This document shows, one piece after another, positions 54,003 to 62,181 of a DNA stretch of 64,000 nt (positions are counted from its first letter, which is position 1; the number at the start of each line of letters is the position of its first letter). The notes beneath the pieces were generated by a model. That model saw only the letters and a program-made list of their open reading frames with translations, did not search any database and was not told the origin of the DNA. The translations under genes were made by a program, and so were the position numbers. Source of the stretch: Candidatus Andeanibacterium colombiense (GTDB lineage Bacteria; Pseudomonadota; Alphaproteobacteria; Sphingomonadales; Sphingomonadaceae); NCBI GenBank assembly GCA_029202985.1, contig CP119316.1:3025001-3089000 (forward strand). The letters run 5' to 3'.

Positions 54003-54338
54003 ATGCGTATTTTGCCAAGGGCTAAAGCGCCCTGGATTCTGGCCATATTGCTGCTCGTGATTGGCTTATACCTTTTTATCAACGGGGTTCAGCTCGCACT
54101 GCTCGGTGGTTCGCTTTATTATGCATTTACCGGCCTAGCGGTGACGGTTGCCGCCGTCCTGCTGTGGCAGGGTCGCAGGCTCGGCATGTGGCTCTACGCA
54201 GCGATGCTGGCCTGGACGGTCGTCTGGGCACTGTGGGAGGTCGGGTTCGACGGTTGGGGCTTGGCCCCGAGGCTGATCGGCCCCTTCGTTCTGGGCCTCT
54301 GGTTCCTGTTTCCCCATGTCCGGAAAGGGTTGGTCTGA
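54003..54338 (+). CDS. Membrane domain of a split Gcd/QuiA-type quinoprotein dehydrogenase
   Basis: A 111-residue protein with four membrane helices. Its course (APWILAILLLVIGLYL, GGSLYYAFTGLAV, LWLYAAMLAWTVVWALWEVGFD as seen in the sequence, then LWFLFPHVRKGLV) follows the first about 110 residues of membrane-bound glucose dehydrogenase, which has five helices that anchor the enzyme and handle ubiquinone. The stop overlaps the next start (TGATG), and the next protein opens with what would be helix five. So one usual polypeptide is made here as two. Fission rather than a sequencing error is favoured by the neat overlap, but only resequencing or relatives would settle it. Confidence 0.8.
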   Translation: MRILPRAKAPWILAILLLVIGLYLFINGVQLALLGGSLYYAFTGLAVTVAAVLLWQGRRLGMWLYAAMLAWTVVWALWEVGFDGWGLAPRLIGPFVLGLWFLFPHVRKGLV

Positions 54339-56311
54339 TGCGCAGCGCGTTCACCATGATGGCTGCCGGGATTCGGCAGCGCCGCTTCTTTTTCGCGATC
54401 GTCGTGGCCGCACTGGCCGGGGTTTCGGCGTTGCAGGCTGCCGGCCCCGACTGGCTGCACTACGGCAATGATTCGGGCGGAACCCGGCATTCGGCTCTGG
54501 CCCAGATCGCTCCGGGCAACGTCCAGAAGCTCACGCGGATCTGGCGCTACAAGCTACCGCCGATCGGCAATCCGAACGGCAAGCAGATGGTCGCTTTCGA
54601 AGCGACGCCGCTGAAGATCGCGGACGGCCTTTATTTCTGCGGGCCGGACAATGCTGTGTTCTCGCTCGATGCGGAAACGGGCAAGCCGAACTGGACTTTC
54701 GATCCCAAGGTTCGGAAATGGAGCGGGTTCCGCGTTTGTCGCGGCGTCTCCTACTACCGTGCCGCCGGGGCGGACATCGATTGCCCCGACCGCATTATCG
54801 CGGCCACCAACGATGCGCGCCTGTTCGCGCTCGACCGGCGCACCGGCAAATTGTGCCAGAACTTCGGCGATCACGGTTTCGTCAATCTTCTCGATGGTCT
54901 GGGGAAAGTGACGCAGGGCGGCTATACCGAGAGTTCCGCACCGACGATCGTGGGTGACAACATCGTGCTTGGCGGCGCAGTCAGCGACAATGGCCGTAGC
55001 GACAATGCGTCAGGCGTAATCCGCGCTTTCAATGCGGTGACCGGGCAACTTGCCTGGGCGTGGGATATGGGCCGCTCCGACAAGCGCGGGCTGCCGGCGG
55101 AAGGCGAGGAATACACTCGCAACACTCCCAATGCCTGGGCACCCCTGAGTGCCGATCCGGAACGCGGCCTCGTCTTCGTCCCGACCGGCAACAGCAATCC
55201 GGACTATTACGGCGCGCAGCGCAGCGCGGAGGCGGAAAAATACTCCACTTCGATCGTCGCGCTCGATGCCTTGACCGGAGAAGTGCGCTGGTCGTTCCAG
55301 ATGGTGCATCACGATCTGTGGGATTATGATGCCGCATCACAGCCGATCCTGACCGACTTTCCGACCGCCGCCGGCCCGGTTCCGGCGGTGATCGCGGTAA
55401 CCAAGCGAGGCGAAATCTTCGTGCTCGACCGCGAGACGGGCAAACCGCTGACGAAGGTGGTCGAAAAGCCGGTGCCCCAGGGCGGTGCACCTGGCGACTG
55501 GACCGCAAAGACCCAGCCGTTCTCGGTCGAGATGCCGTCTTTCACCGAACCGCAGGTAACCGAGCAATCGATGTGGGGCCTGACTCCACTCGACCAGCTG
55601 TGGTGCCGCATCGAATTCCGCAAGGCGCGCAACGACGGATTGTTCACGCCGCCGACCAAGGACAGGCCGTGGATCTATAGCCCTGGCTGGATGGGCGGGA
55701 TGGACTGGAGCAGCGCTTCGGTGGATCCAGAACGCCAGATCATGGTGACCACCACCATGCATATCGCGAACTACGACCGGTTCATCACCCATGAGGAAGC
55801 CGACCGTGATCCGAAGGCGGCAAAAGCCTATACGCCTCAGATGGGTTCATCCTATTTCGGGATCAGCGCGGATTATTTCCACTCGCCACTGGGCGTCCCG
55901 TGCCAGCAGCCACCCTATGGCCGGCTTAACGCGATCGACCTGAAAACCCGTAAGGTGCTTTGGAGCATACCGTTCGGCACGGCCAAGCACAGCGGGCCGC
56001 TCAAGCTACCTCACCTGCGCGTCCCCTTCGCCATCCCGATGGGAAATGTGACGATGGGAGGCAATCTGGTGACGGAGAGCGGGCTGGTGTTCATCGGCGG
56101 GTCTCTCGACGAGCAGTTCCGCGCGATCGATACGCACACCGGTGAGGAGTTGTGGAGTGCGCCGCTCGAGGCAGCCGGCTTCGCGACGCCAATGACCTAC
56201 GTGTCGCCGAGCGGGCGCCAGATCGTGGCAATCGCCGCCGGGGGATTCAGCAAATATGGGCCGAACCACGGGCTTTTCGTTGAAGCCTACGCACTGCCCA
56301 AAGCTAATTGA
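54338..56311 (+). CDS. PQQ-dependent membrane dehydrogenase, catalytic subunit (glucose/quinate-shikimate type)
   Basis: A 657-residue quinoprotein. One hydrophobic segment (RRFFFAIVVAALAGVSALQ, about 14-32) precedes an eight-bladed propeller with the Gcd/QuiA landmarks: DWLHYGNDSGGTRHS, VCRGVSY, YTESSAPTIV, SGVIRAFNAVTGQLAW, MVHHDLWDYD, FVLDRETGKPL and MTYVSPSGRQIVAIAAGG. It oxidises a polyol, sugar or cyclic hydroxyacid in the periplasm and feeds electrons to ubiquinone. Together with the preceding 111-residue protein it has the length of one Gcd/QuiA chain (about 770-800). Its product could be a lactone or ketone, which fits the neighbouring lactonase-like genes. PQQ biosynthesis genes are not in the window. 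Confidence 0.92.
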   Translation: MRSAFTMMAAGIRQRRFFFAIVVAALAGVSALQAAGPDWLHYGNDSGGTRHSALAQIAPGNVQKLTRIWRYKLPPIGNPNGKQMVAFEATPLKIADGLYFCGPDNAVFSLDAETGKPNWTFDPKVRKWSGFRVCRGVSYYRAAGADIDCPDRIIAATNDARLFALDRRTGKLCQNFGDHGFVNLLDGLGKVTQGGYTESSAPTIVGDNIVLGGAVSDNGRSDNASGVIRAFNAVTGQLAWAWDMGRSDKRGLPAEGEEYTRNTPNAWAPLSADPERGLVFVPTGNSNPDYYGAQRSAEAEKYSTSIVALDALTGEVRWSFQMVHHDLWDYDAASQPILTDFPTAAGPVPAVIAVTKRGEIFVLDRETGKPLTKVVEKPVPQGGAPGDWTAKTQPFSVEMPSFTEPQVTEQSMWGLTPLDQLWCRIEFRKARNDGLFTPPTKDRPWIYSPGWMGGMDWSSASVDPERQIMVTTTMHIANYDRFITHEEADRDPKAAKAYTPQMGSSYFGISADYFHSPLGVPCQQPPYGRLNAIDLKTRKVLWSIPFGTAKHSGPLKLPHLRVPFAIPMGNVTMGGNLVTESGLVFIGGSLDEQFRAIDTHTGEELWSAPLEAAGFATPMTYVSPSGRQIVAIAAGGFSKYGPNHGLFVEAYALPKAN

Positions 56312-56343
56312 AAAACCGAGAGGGTGGCGTCTTTGACGGGGCG

Positions 56344-57243
56344 CTAACCTGGAATGGCGGCGAGCGTGTCGAGCAGGATCTGGCCTGCGGGGGGGAACGT
56401 CCCCCGTGCGCGCCGATAGGCTCCGAAGGTGCGGACCAGTTCGAGTTCGGGTATGTTGAGCACGGTGATCGCCATTTGCGACGACCTCGCATTCAGGATC
56501 GGTTCCGGAAGCCATCCGAGGATATTCGAGCCTGCAACCATAGCGATGATCACGTCCACGGAATCGGTTTGCAGCATGACGGTCGGCAGGGAGAAACCGG
56601 CCTCGCGCACCAGCCGCTCGAATTGCAACCGAGTGGTCGCGCCGGGATGGCCCATCGCCCAGGCCTCCTCCACGACCTCGGCAATACCGATCGGGTTCTT
56701 TCTCAGCAGTGGATGATCTGCGGCGCAGAAGACCACGCAGCGATCCTGGAATGTCCGGGTCCCGATTGCGACCGTCTCCACTTCGCGCGGCGGCTGGGTT
56801 GCGAACATGATGTCGATTTCCCGATTGGCGAGAGCGCGTTCGAGCCTGTCTTCCGAGGCAACCTCGACTTCGATTCTGAGATGGGGCGCCCGGCGGGTGA
56901 CTTCGGCCAGTATCGCCGGGAGGAAGGACCGCGCGACCCCTTCAACTCCACCGAGCCTGATGGCTCCGCGCCGAAGGCCGCGGTGCCCCTCCATCATTTC
57001 CCGCGCGAGTTCCATCTCGTGCAGGATGAGTCGTCCCCGCGGCAGCAGATCGGCTCCCGCCGCGGTGAGATGCATGCCGTAGGCGTCCCGCTCGAACAGG
57101 GGATTGCCCAATTGCTGTTCGAGCAGCTTGATATGACGCGAAACCGTCGGCTGCGTGGTGTTGAGCGCCTGTGCTGCCCGCCCGACACTTCCATGCGTGG
57201 CAACCGCGTCGAACGCCGCGAGAAGGCGATGGTCCAGATGCAT
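56344..57243 (-). CDS. LysR-family transcriptional regulator
   Basis: A 299-residue activator-type protein: the helix-turn-helix at 3-60 (LLAAFDAVATHGSVGRAAQ, TTQPTVSRHIKLLEQQLG) and the two-lobed effector domain with GAIRLGGVEG, FATQPPREV and SNILGWLPEP. The longer open frame upstream is ignored because MHLDHRLLAAF is the standard start. It is divergent from the benzoylformate decarboxylase/Rieske operon, 96 bases away, and is the obvious candidate to control it with an aromatic co-inducer. It is also the only intact regulator gene in module 6. Confidence 0.92.
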   Translation of the reverse strand: MHLDHRLLAAFDAVATHGSVGRAAQALNTTQPTVSRHIKLLEQQLGNPLFERDAYGMHLTAAGADLLPRGRLILHEMELAREMMEGHRGLRRGAIRLGGVEGVARSFLPAILAEVTRRAPHLRIEVEVASEDRLERALANREIDIMFATQPPREVETVAIGTRTFQDRCVVFCAADHPLLRKNPIGIAEVVEEAWAMGHPGATTRLQFERLVREAGFSLPTVMLQTDSVDVIIAMVAGSNILGWLPEPILNARSSQMAITVLNIPELELVRTFGAYRRARGTFPPAGQILLDTLAAIPG

Positions 57244-57257
57244 ACATAAGCTGTATG
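57241..57257. promoter_or_regulatory. LysR box (T-N11-A) at the LysR start codon
   Basis: CATAC-N7-GTATG is a perfect 5-bp inverted repeat with the T-N11-A layout of LysR sites. It overlaps the regulator's own ATG (57241-57243), so binding would block its own expression, and it lies 83 bases before the decarboxylase start codon. Confidence 0.55.
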
Positions 57258-57339
57258 ACTTCTGGAAAAAAATACAATGGACGGAATGAGTGCCATTTGA
57301 AAAGTGCGCAAGCTGAATTAGAACAATTGGGAGAACGGC

Positions 57340-58896
57340 ATGCCCACGGTCCGAGAGGCGACCATGCGTTTGCTGCGCGATTTTGGAATAGACACGATCT
57401 TTGGCAATCCGGGTTCGACCGAGTTGCCGATGTTCCGGGATTTTCCGGAGGATTTCCGTTACATACTCGGCCTGCAAGAAGCGGTGGTCGTGGGGATGGC
57501 GGACGGCTACGCGCAGGCCAGCGGCAACGCCGCCTTCGTCAATCTGCATAGCTCGGCGGGCACCGGCAATGCGCTGGGCAATCTCTTCACCGCATACAAG
57601 AACCAGGCGCCGCTGGTGATCACGGCGGGGCAGCAGGCCCGTTCGATCCTCCCGTTCGAACCCTTTCTCCATGCGGAGCGGGCGACGGAATTCCCCCGCC
57701 CGTTCGTGAAATGGGCGAACGAGCCCGCGCGGGCGGCCGATGTGCCGCTGGCGATCGCGCGTGCCTATTATGAAGCGATGACTCCGCCCTATGGCCCCAC
57801 CTTCGTGTCCGTGCCGGCGGATGACTGGGACGAGGAATGCGATTGGGTCGAGGCGCGGAGCTTCGCGACTGCCAATCCGGGCGATGCCGAGGCTATCGCC
57901 CGGCTTGCGGCAGATCTCGCGCGATCGGAACGACCGGCATTCGTGGTGGGGGCAGGCGCCGCGCGGGACGGGGCGTGGGATGCGCTGGTCGCACTGGCCG
58001 AACAGCAGACCGCGGCGGTCTATGCCGGGACCTACGCCAGCCGAAATGTCTTTCCTGAAGATCATCCGCTGTTCCGCGGTTTTCTTCCTGCGTTTCTCGA
58101 GCGCCAGCGCGAGATGCTGACCGGCCACGATCTTATCGTGGCCCTGGGTGGTCCGCTCAATCTCTATCACGCCGAAGGTGCCGGGCCGCATACGCCCGAA
58201 GACGCGAAATGCTGGATCGTGTCCGACAATCCGGGTGGCCTTGCCTGGGCACCGCAGGGCGATGCGATCCTAGGCAATATTCGCTTGATTGCAGGCGCCT
58301 TGGTGCGGGCCCAAGCGCCTGCAGATCGCTCGCCGCCCGCGCCCCGAGCGTCCCGCGTGGCGCTCGACCGCTCGATACTCGATGACCGGTTGGCACTCGA
58401 TCGGATCGCCGAGGCCCTTCCGTGGGATGCGATCGTCGTGGAGGAAGCGCCCAGCGCACGCCCGGCAATGCAGGAAAGGCTGTGGCTTAATCAGCCAGAC
58501 AGCTTTTTCACCACCGCCAGCGGCGGTCTCGGTTATGCGATGCCAGCCGCTGTCGGCGTTTCGCTGGCACGGCCCGACCGGCGAGTGGTTGCAATCATCG
58601 GCGATGGTTCGGCGATGTATTCGATCCAGTCGCTGTTCAGCGCCTATCAGCTTAAGACGCCGATCACCTTCATCATCCTGAACAATCGCCGTTACGAAGC
58701 CCTCCAAGGCTTCGGCCGAATATTCGGCATGCAACAGGTAGTTGGCACGAATCTGTCCGGCCTCGATTTTCTGTCGCTGGCGAAAGGGCACGGTCTGCCC
58801 GCGACGCGCGTCGAGGATGCGGCCGCCCTGGATTGCGCGCTGGCCGGAAGTTTTGCCGCGCAAGGCCCCAATCTCATCGAAATCATCGTCGAATAA
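57340..58896 (+). CDS. mdlC: Benzoylformate decarboxylase
   Basis: A 518-residue ThDP enzyme with strong resemblance to the Pseudomonas putida enzyme: TVFGNPGS-like TIFGNPGSTELP with S26, GLQEAVVVGMADGYAQAS with the cofactor Glu E47, VNLHSSAGTGNALG with H70, and H277 in PLNLYHAEG for the second active-site His. These are the residues that define benzoylformate decarboxylase. The ThDP/Mg motif runs from GDGSAMYS to NN. It turns benzoylformate or a ring-substituted analogue into the benzaldehyde and CO2. The Rieske dioxygenase genes follow after 19 bases, and an aldehyde dehydrogenase lies further downstream, giving a route to a benzoate. A substituted substrate is possible. Confidence 0.9.
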   Translation: MPTVREATMRLLRDFGIDTIFGNPGSTELPMFRDFPEDFRYILGLQEAVVVGMADGYAQASGNAAFVNLHSSAGTGNALGNLFTAYKNQAPLVITAGQQARSILPFEPFLHAERATEFPRPFVKWANEPARAADVPLAIARAYYEAMTPPYGPTFVSVPADDWDEECDWVEARSFATANPGDAEAIARLAADLARSERPAFVVGAGAARDGAWDALVALAEQQTAAVYAGTYASRNVFPEDHPLFRGFLPAFLERQREMLTGHDLIVALGGPLNLYHAEGAGPHTPEDAKCWIVSDNPGGLAWAPQGDAILGNIRLIAGALVRAQAPADRSPPAPRASRVALDRSILDDRLALDRIAEALPWDAIVVEEAPSARPAMQERLWLNQPDSFFTTASGGLGYAMPAAVGVSLARPDRRVVAIIGDGSAMYSIQSLFSAYQLKTPITFIILNNRRYEALQGFGRIFGMQQVVGTNLSGLDFLSLAKGHGLPATRVEDAAALDCALAGSFAAQGPNLIEIIVE

Positions 58897-58915
58897 ACAA
58901 AGTTGGAGAGGCTGG

Positions 58916-60259
58916 ATGAACGCTTATCGATTGAAGGACCTGATCGACGACCGCCCGGACGAGGGCGTGTTTCGCATCAGTCGCACGATGTTCAGCGATC
59001 CCGAGCTGTTCGCGCTCGAAATGCGGCACATATTCGAGAGCGGCTGGGTCTTCCTGGGCATGACGAGCCAGGTAGAAAATCCGAACGATTTTCTCACCGC
59101 TCACATCGGCCGGGTGCCGGTGATCGTGATGCGCGACAAGTCCGGCGAACTTCGCTGTTTTCTCAACGCCTGCCCGCACAAGGGCGCGCGCATCGCTTCG
59201 CAACATTCCGGGAACGCGAAGCTGTTCGTGTGCCCCTATCACAGCTGGACGTTCGAAAGCTCGGGCGCGTGCCGCGCGGTAAAGTGGGAGAAAGCCGGCA
59301 GCTATGGCGCGGGCTTCCACCAGGACGATCACAACCTCCATCCGATCGGCAAGTTCGGCGAGTACCGCGGCTTCATGTTCGGCAGCCTCAACCCGGCGGT
59401 ATCCAGCCTTGAGGAGCATCTGGGCGAGGCTCGTCACATTCTCGACCTGGCGGCAGATCAGAGTGAGGAGGGGCTTGAACTCGTGCCGGGGCGGGTACGA
59501 TTCACTTTCAATGCCAACTGGAAGATGCAGGTCGAGAACTGCTCGGATCAGTATCACTTCACCTCGACCCATCCGAGCCTGATCAAGGTGCTCGAACGGC
59601 GCGGGCGCGAGACCAGCGACGAGGTGGTGCAATCCTCGCTCAGCGGCGCGGATTTCTGGAAGGGCGGCAATGATGCGATCGTGGGCGGTTCCTACAGCTT
59701 CGCGAACGGCCACGCGCTGGCCTGGGGGCGGATGGAAGCCAATCCCAGCATGGCGCTCTACGAGCGCTACCCGGCACTGGTCGAGAAATTCGGCCAGGAC
59801 CGCGCGGGCTGGATGTTCAACATGCGCAACCTCACGGTTTTCCCCAACATGCAGGTCGCGGTGAACGCATCGACCCAGCTCAGGATCATTCGCCCGATTC
59901 GGCACGACCTGACCGAGATGGAAACCTGGTGCATGGTGCCGAAGGGCGAGAGCGCGGAAGCGCGCAGCCTGCGGATCCGCCAGTACGAGGATTTCTTCAA
60001 TCCTACCGGGATGGCGATCGCAGACGACAACGCGGTCTACGAGGAATGCCAGAGCGGCCTGAATGCCCAGGAGCGGCCCTGGCTGCAGGGCCACGCCCGC
60101 GGCCTGACCGCAACGCAGGAAGGCGGCGACGAGTTTTCCGAGATGATCGACCTGAAGCCGCAGCGGAGCGTCACCGGCACGTCGCAGCTCGCCGACGAAA
60201 CCCTGTTCCAGAGCTATTATCGCGGCTGGGCCGAGCGCATGGCGGAGGTGCTGGCATGA
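58916..60259 (+). CDS. Rieske non-haem iron dioxygenase, large subunit (benzoate/toluate dioxygenase type)
   Basis: From ATG 58916 (GGAGAGG site) the protein has 447 residues. The Rieske cluster ligands are C86-H88 and C106-H109 (CPHKGA, CPYHSW). The catalytic iron site is H214 and H219 in DQYHFTSTHPSL with D370 in MAIADDN; D211 is the bridging Asp. Length and layout match BenA/XylX/AntA, which make a cis-dihydrodiol from benzoates. The small-subunit gene overlaps by four bases. The electron-transfer reductase (BenC type) and the diol dehydrogenase (BenD type) are not in the window. Substrate is probably the benzoate made by the decarboxylase and aldehyde dehydrogenase of this module. Confidence 0.92.
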   Translation: MNAYRLKDLIDDRPDEGVFRISRTMFSDPELFALEMRHIFESGWVFLGMTSQVENPNDFLTAHIGRVPVIVMRDKSGELRCFLNACPHKGARIASQHSGNAKLFVCPYHSWTFESSGACRAVKWEKAGSYGAGFHQDDHNLHPIGKFGEYRGFMFGSLNPAVSSLEEHLGEARHILDLAADQSEEGLELVPGRVRFTFNANWKMQVENCSDQYHFTSTHPSLIKVLERRGRETSDEVVQSSLSGADFWKGGNDAIVGGSYSFANGHALAWGRMEANPSMALYERYPALVEKFGQDRAGWMFNMRNLTVFPNMQVAVNASTQLRIIRPIRHDLTEMETWCMVPKGESAEARSLRIRQYEDFFNPTGMAIADDNAVYEECQSGLNAQERPWLQGHARGLTATQEGGDEFSEMIDLKPQRSVTGTSQLADETLFQSYYRGWAERMAEVLA

Positions 60260-60753
60260 CCGTATTGACCCAGGCGGAAGCGCAGCATGTCGTTTTCCTC
60301 GAGGCCCGCCTGCTCGACGAGCAGCGGTTCGAGGAATGGCTCGAGCTGTTCGTCGAGGACGTGCTCTACTGGATGCCCGCGTGGAAAGACGACACGGCCC
60401 TGTCGAGCGATCCCGACCGTGAGCTTTCGCTGGTCTATTACCGGGGCAAGGAAAACCTGAAGGACCGGGTCGACCGGCTGCGTTCGGGCCTGTCGCCGGT
60501 TTCGCGGCTGCTCCCGCGCGTCGTCCACAGCGTGACCAATGTCATGGTGGACGAGGCCGGGCATGACGAGGGGACGGTCTTCTCGAGTTTCGTGAGCCAC
60601 GCCTATGCGCCGCGCACCGACCGCGTTTCCCTACATTTCGGGCAATATGAGCACGGCCTGGTCCGCATCGGCGGCGAATGGCGGATCGCGCGCAAGATCA
60701 TCCGCCTGGCCAACGACCTGATTCCAACCGTGCTTGACGTCAATGCCATCTGA
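60256..60753 (+). CDS. Rieske dioxygenase small subunit (beta)
   Basis: A 165-residue NTF2-fold protein, the structural beta subunit of the alpha3beta3 dioxygenase. Typical segments are FLEARLLDEQRFEEWLELF, EDVLYWMPAW, SRLLPRVVHSVTNVMV and GEWRIARKIIRLANDLI. Its ATG overlaps the alpha stop (ATGA). It has no catalytic residues of its own. It overlaps the start of the next gene by 11 bases, so four genes from the decarboxylase on form one message. Confidence 0.92.
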   Translation: MTVLTQAEAQHVVFLEARLLDEQRFEEWLELFVEDVLYWMPAWKDDTALSSDPDRELSLVYYRGKENLKDRVDRLRSGLSPVSRLLPRVVHSVTNVMVDEAGHDEGTVFSSFVSHAYAPRTDRVSLHFGQYEHGLVRIGGEWRIARKIIRLANDLIPTVLDVNAI

Positions 60754-61717
60754 CGGGGCGGAGCCGCGCCATCCGAGGACCATCGAACGCGTCGTGATCC
60801 TCGGCGCGGGCGCGATGGGGTGTTTGTTTGCGGCGCGCTTCGCCAAGGCCGGCGCGCAGGTCACGCTGGTCGATGTCGATGCGGCGCGGATGGCGCTGAT
60901 CTCCAGCGAAGGCCTGGTCCTGTCCGATAACGACGGAACCAGCCAGGTGCCGCTCAAGGCAGTGCCGGCGGAAGAAGCGACCGGGCCGGTCGATCTGGTG
61001 CTGCTCTTCACCAAGAGCCTGCACAGCGCCGCTGCCGCACGCTCGGTCGCGCACCTTGCAGCCCAGGCTCCGATCGCCACTACGCTCCAGAACGGGCTCG
61101 GCAATGCCGAGGCCCTGGCCGAAGTGTTCGGGGCCGATCGTGTATTGCTTGGCACGGCACACGTGCCCGCCCGCATTGTCCCCCCAAACCGCGTGATTTC
61201 GGAAGGGTTCTCGCATGTCGATTTCGGCGGCTTCACCAGCGCCGCGCAGATACACGCGCGCCCGGTGGCGGATTTGCTCGACCGGGCGGGTTTCTCGCCC
61301 ACTATCCGGACCGATGCGGCGGCGGCGGTATGGACGAAACTGGCCTTCAACGCCGCGCTCAACCCACTGGCGCTGGTCGCACGGGCGACCAATGGCGAAA
61401 TGAACAATGAATGGGGGCACCGCCTGGCCCATGCGATCGCGCGTGAAACGGTGGCCGTCGCGGCTGCCGGGGGGATCGTGCTCGACGGGCAGGAGATCGT
61501 CGACACGGTCGATCAGGCGCTGCGCGAGCATGCCGGGCACAAGGCCTCGATGCTGCAGGATTTCGAGGCCGGGCGGCCGACCGAAATCGAATTCATCAAC
61601 GGCGCGGTCGCCCGCGAAGGGGCCCGGTTGGGCATCGCGACCCCGGTCACGGAGGCGCTGGCCGACCTCGTCCGGTTTGCCGAAGACAAGGCTGCCCGTG
61701 ATCGGGCCGCTGGCTGA
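60743..61717 (+). CDS. Ketopantoate-reductase (PanE/ApbA) family dehydrogenase
   Basis: The ATG at 60743 lies inside the end of the beta-subunit gene; a TTG at 60734 is also in frame. The 324-residue protein has the NADP fold VVILGAGAMGCLFAARFA, LFTKSLHSAAAA, the ligand LQNGLGNAE, the catalytic Lys in VWTKLAFNAALNPL and the PTEIEFINGAV helix of the C-terminal domain. The family reduces 2-oxo acids. In a benzoylformate operon the likely reaction is interconversion of a 2-hydroxy and 2-oxo acid (mandelate/benzoylformate type) rather than pantothenate synthesis; this is inference from context. Confidence 0.88.
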   Translation: MPSDGAEPRHPRTIERVVILGAGAMGCLFAARFAKAGAQVTLVDVDAARMALISSEGLVLSDNDGTSQVPLKAVPAEEATGPVDLVLLFTKSLHSAAAARSVAHLAAQAPIATTLQNGLGNAEALAEVFGADRVLLGTAHVPARIVPPNRVISEGFSHVDFGGFTSAAQIHARPVADLLDRAGFSPTIRTDAAAAVWTKLAFNAALNPLALVARATNGEMNNEWGHRLAHAIARETVAVAAAGGIVLDGQEIVDTVDQALREHAGHKASMLQDFEAGRPTEIEFINGAVAREGARLGIATPVTEALADLVRFAEDKAARDRAAG

Positions 61718-61799
61718 ATGCCGCGGTCTTCGGCGGTCCCGCAGCACGCCGGATTGTCCGAAGAATTGTTGACGCGGTTCCGGAATCGTGAAAAAATAA

Positions 61800-61813
61800 T
61801 TTAACGTGATAAT
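61800..61813 (+). promoter_or_regulatory. TTAACGTG-type element, copy 5
   Basis: TTTAACGTGATAAT lies 57 bases before the EthD gene, in a gap of 152 bases after the ketopantoate-reductase-like gene. It matches the minus-strand copy at 45231 in 13 of 14 bases. Confidence 0.5.
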
Positions 61814-61869
61814 AATATGCACCGCATCGTCCGCGTGGCGATGCGATCGCCCGAGGAGAGGAAGAAGGC

Positions 61870-62181
61870 ATGTACAAGGTTCTGGTTCTTTATCCCGCAC
61901 CCAGCGATCCCGAGCATTTCCGCAGCTATTACGTCGAAAAGCACCTGCCGCTCGCGGCCAGGCTACCGGGGCTCAAATCGAGCCGCTACACCTTCGACGT
62001 GGTCGGCGGCGATGGGGCGGAAGCGCCGTATTTCTGCATCTGGGAAGGTGAGTTCGAAGACGGTCCCGCGGCGGGCGCCGCGATGCAGTCCGAAATCGGG
62101 CAACAGGTCGCCGCCGACGTGGCGAACTATGCGACCGGCGGTTTCCAGATCGTCCACTATCCGCTTGAGAGCCTCGCGTGA
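61870..62181 (+). CDS. EthD-family protein
   Basis: A 103-residue dimeric alpha/beta-barrel-type protein of the EthD family. Visible are VLYPAPSDPEHFRSYYVEKH near the N-terminus and VANYATGGFQIVHYP at the end. Family members include methylmuconolactone isomerases and poorly known helpers of ring oxidation. GAGGAGAGG lies before the ATG. The stop overlaps the aldehyde dehydrogenase start. It may isomerise a lactone or ring-fission intermediate; the exact role is open. Confidence 0.88.
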   Translation: MYKVLVLYPAPSDPEHFRSYYVEKHLPLAARLPGLKSSRYTFDVVGGDGAEAPYFCIWEGEFEDGPAAGAAMQSEIGQQVAADVANYATGGFQIVHYPLESLA

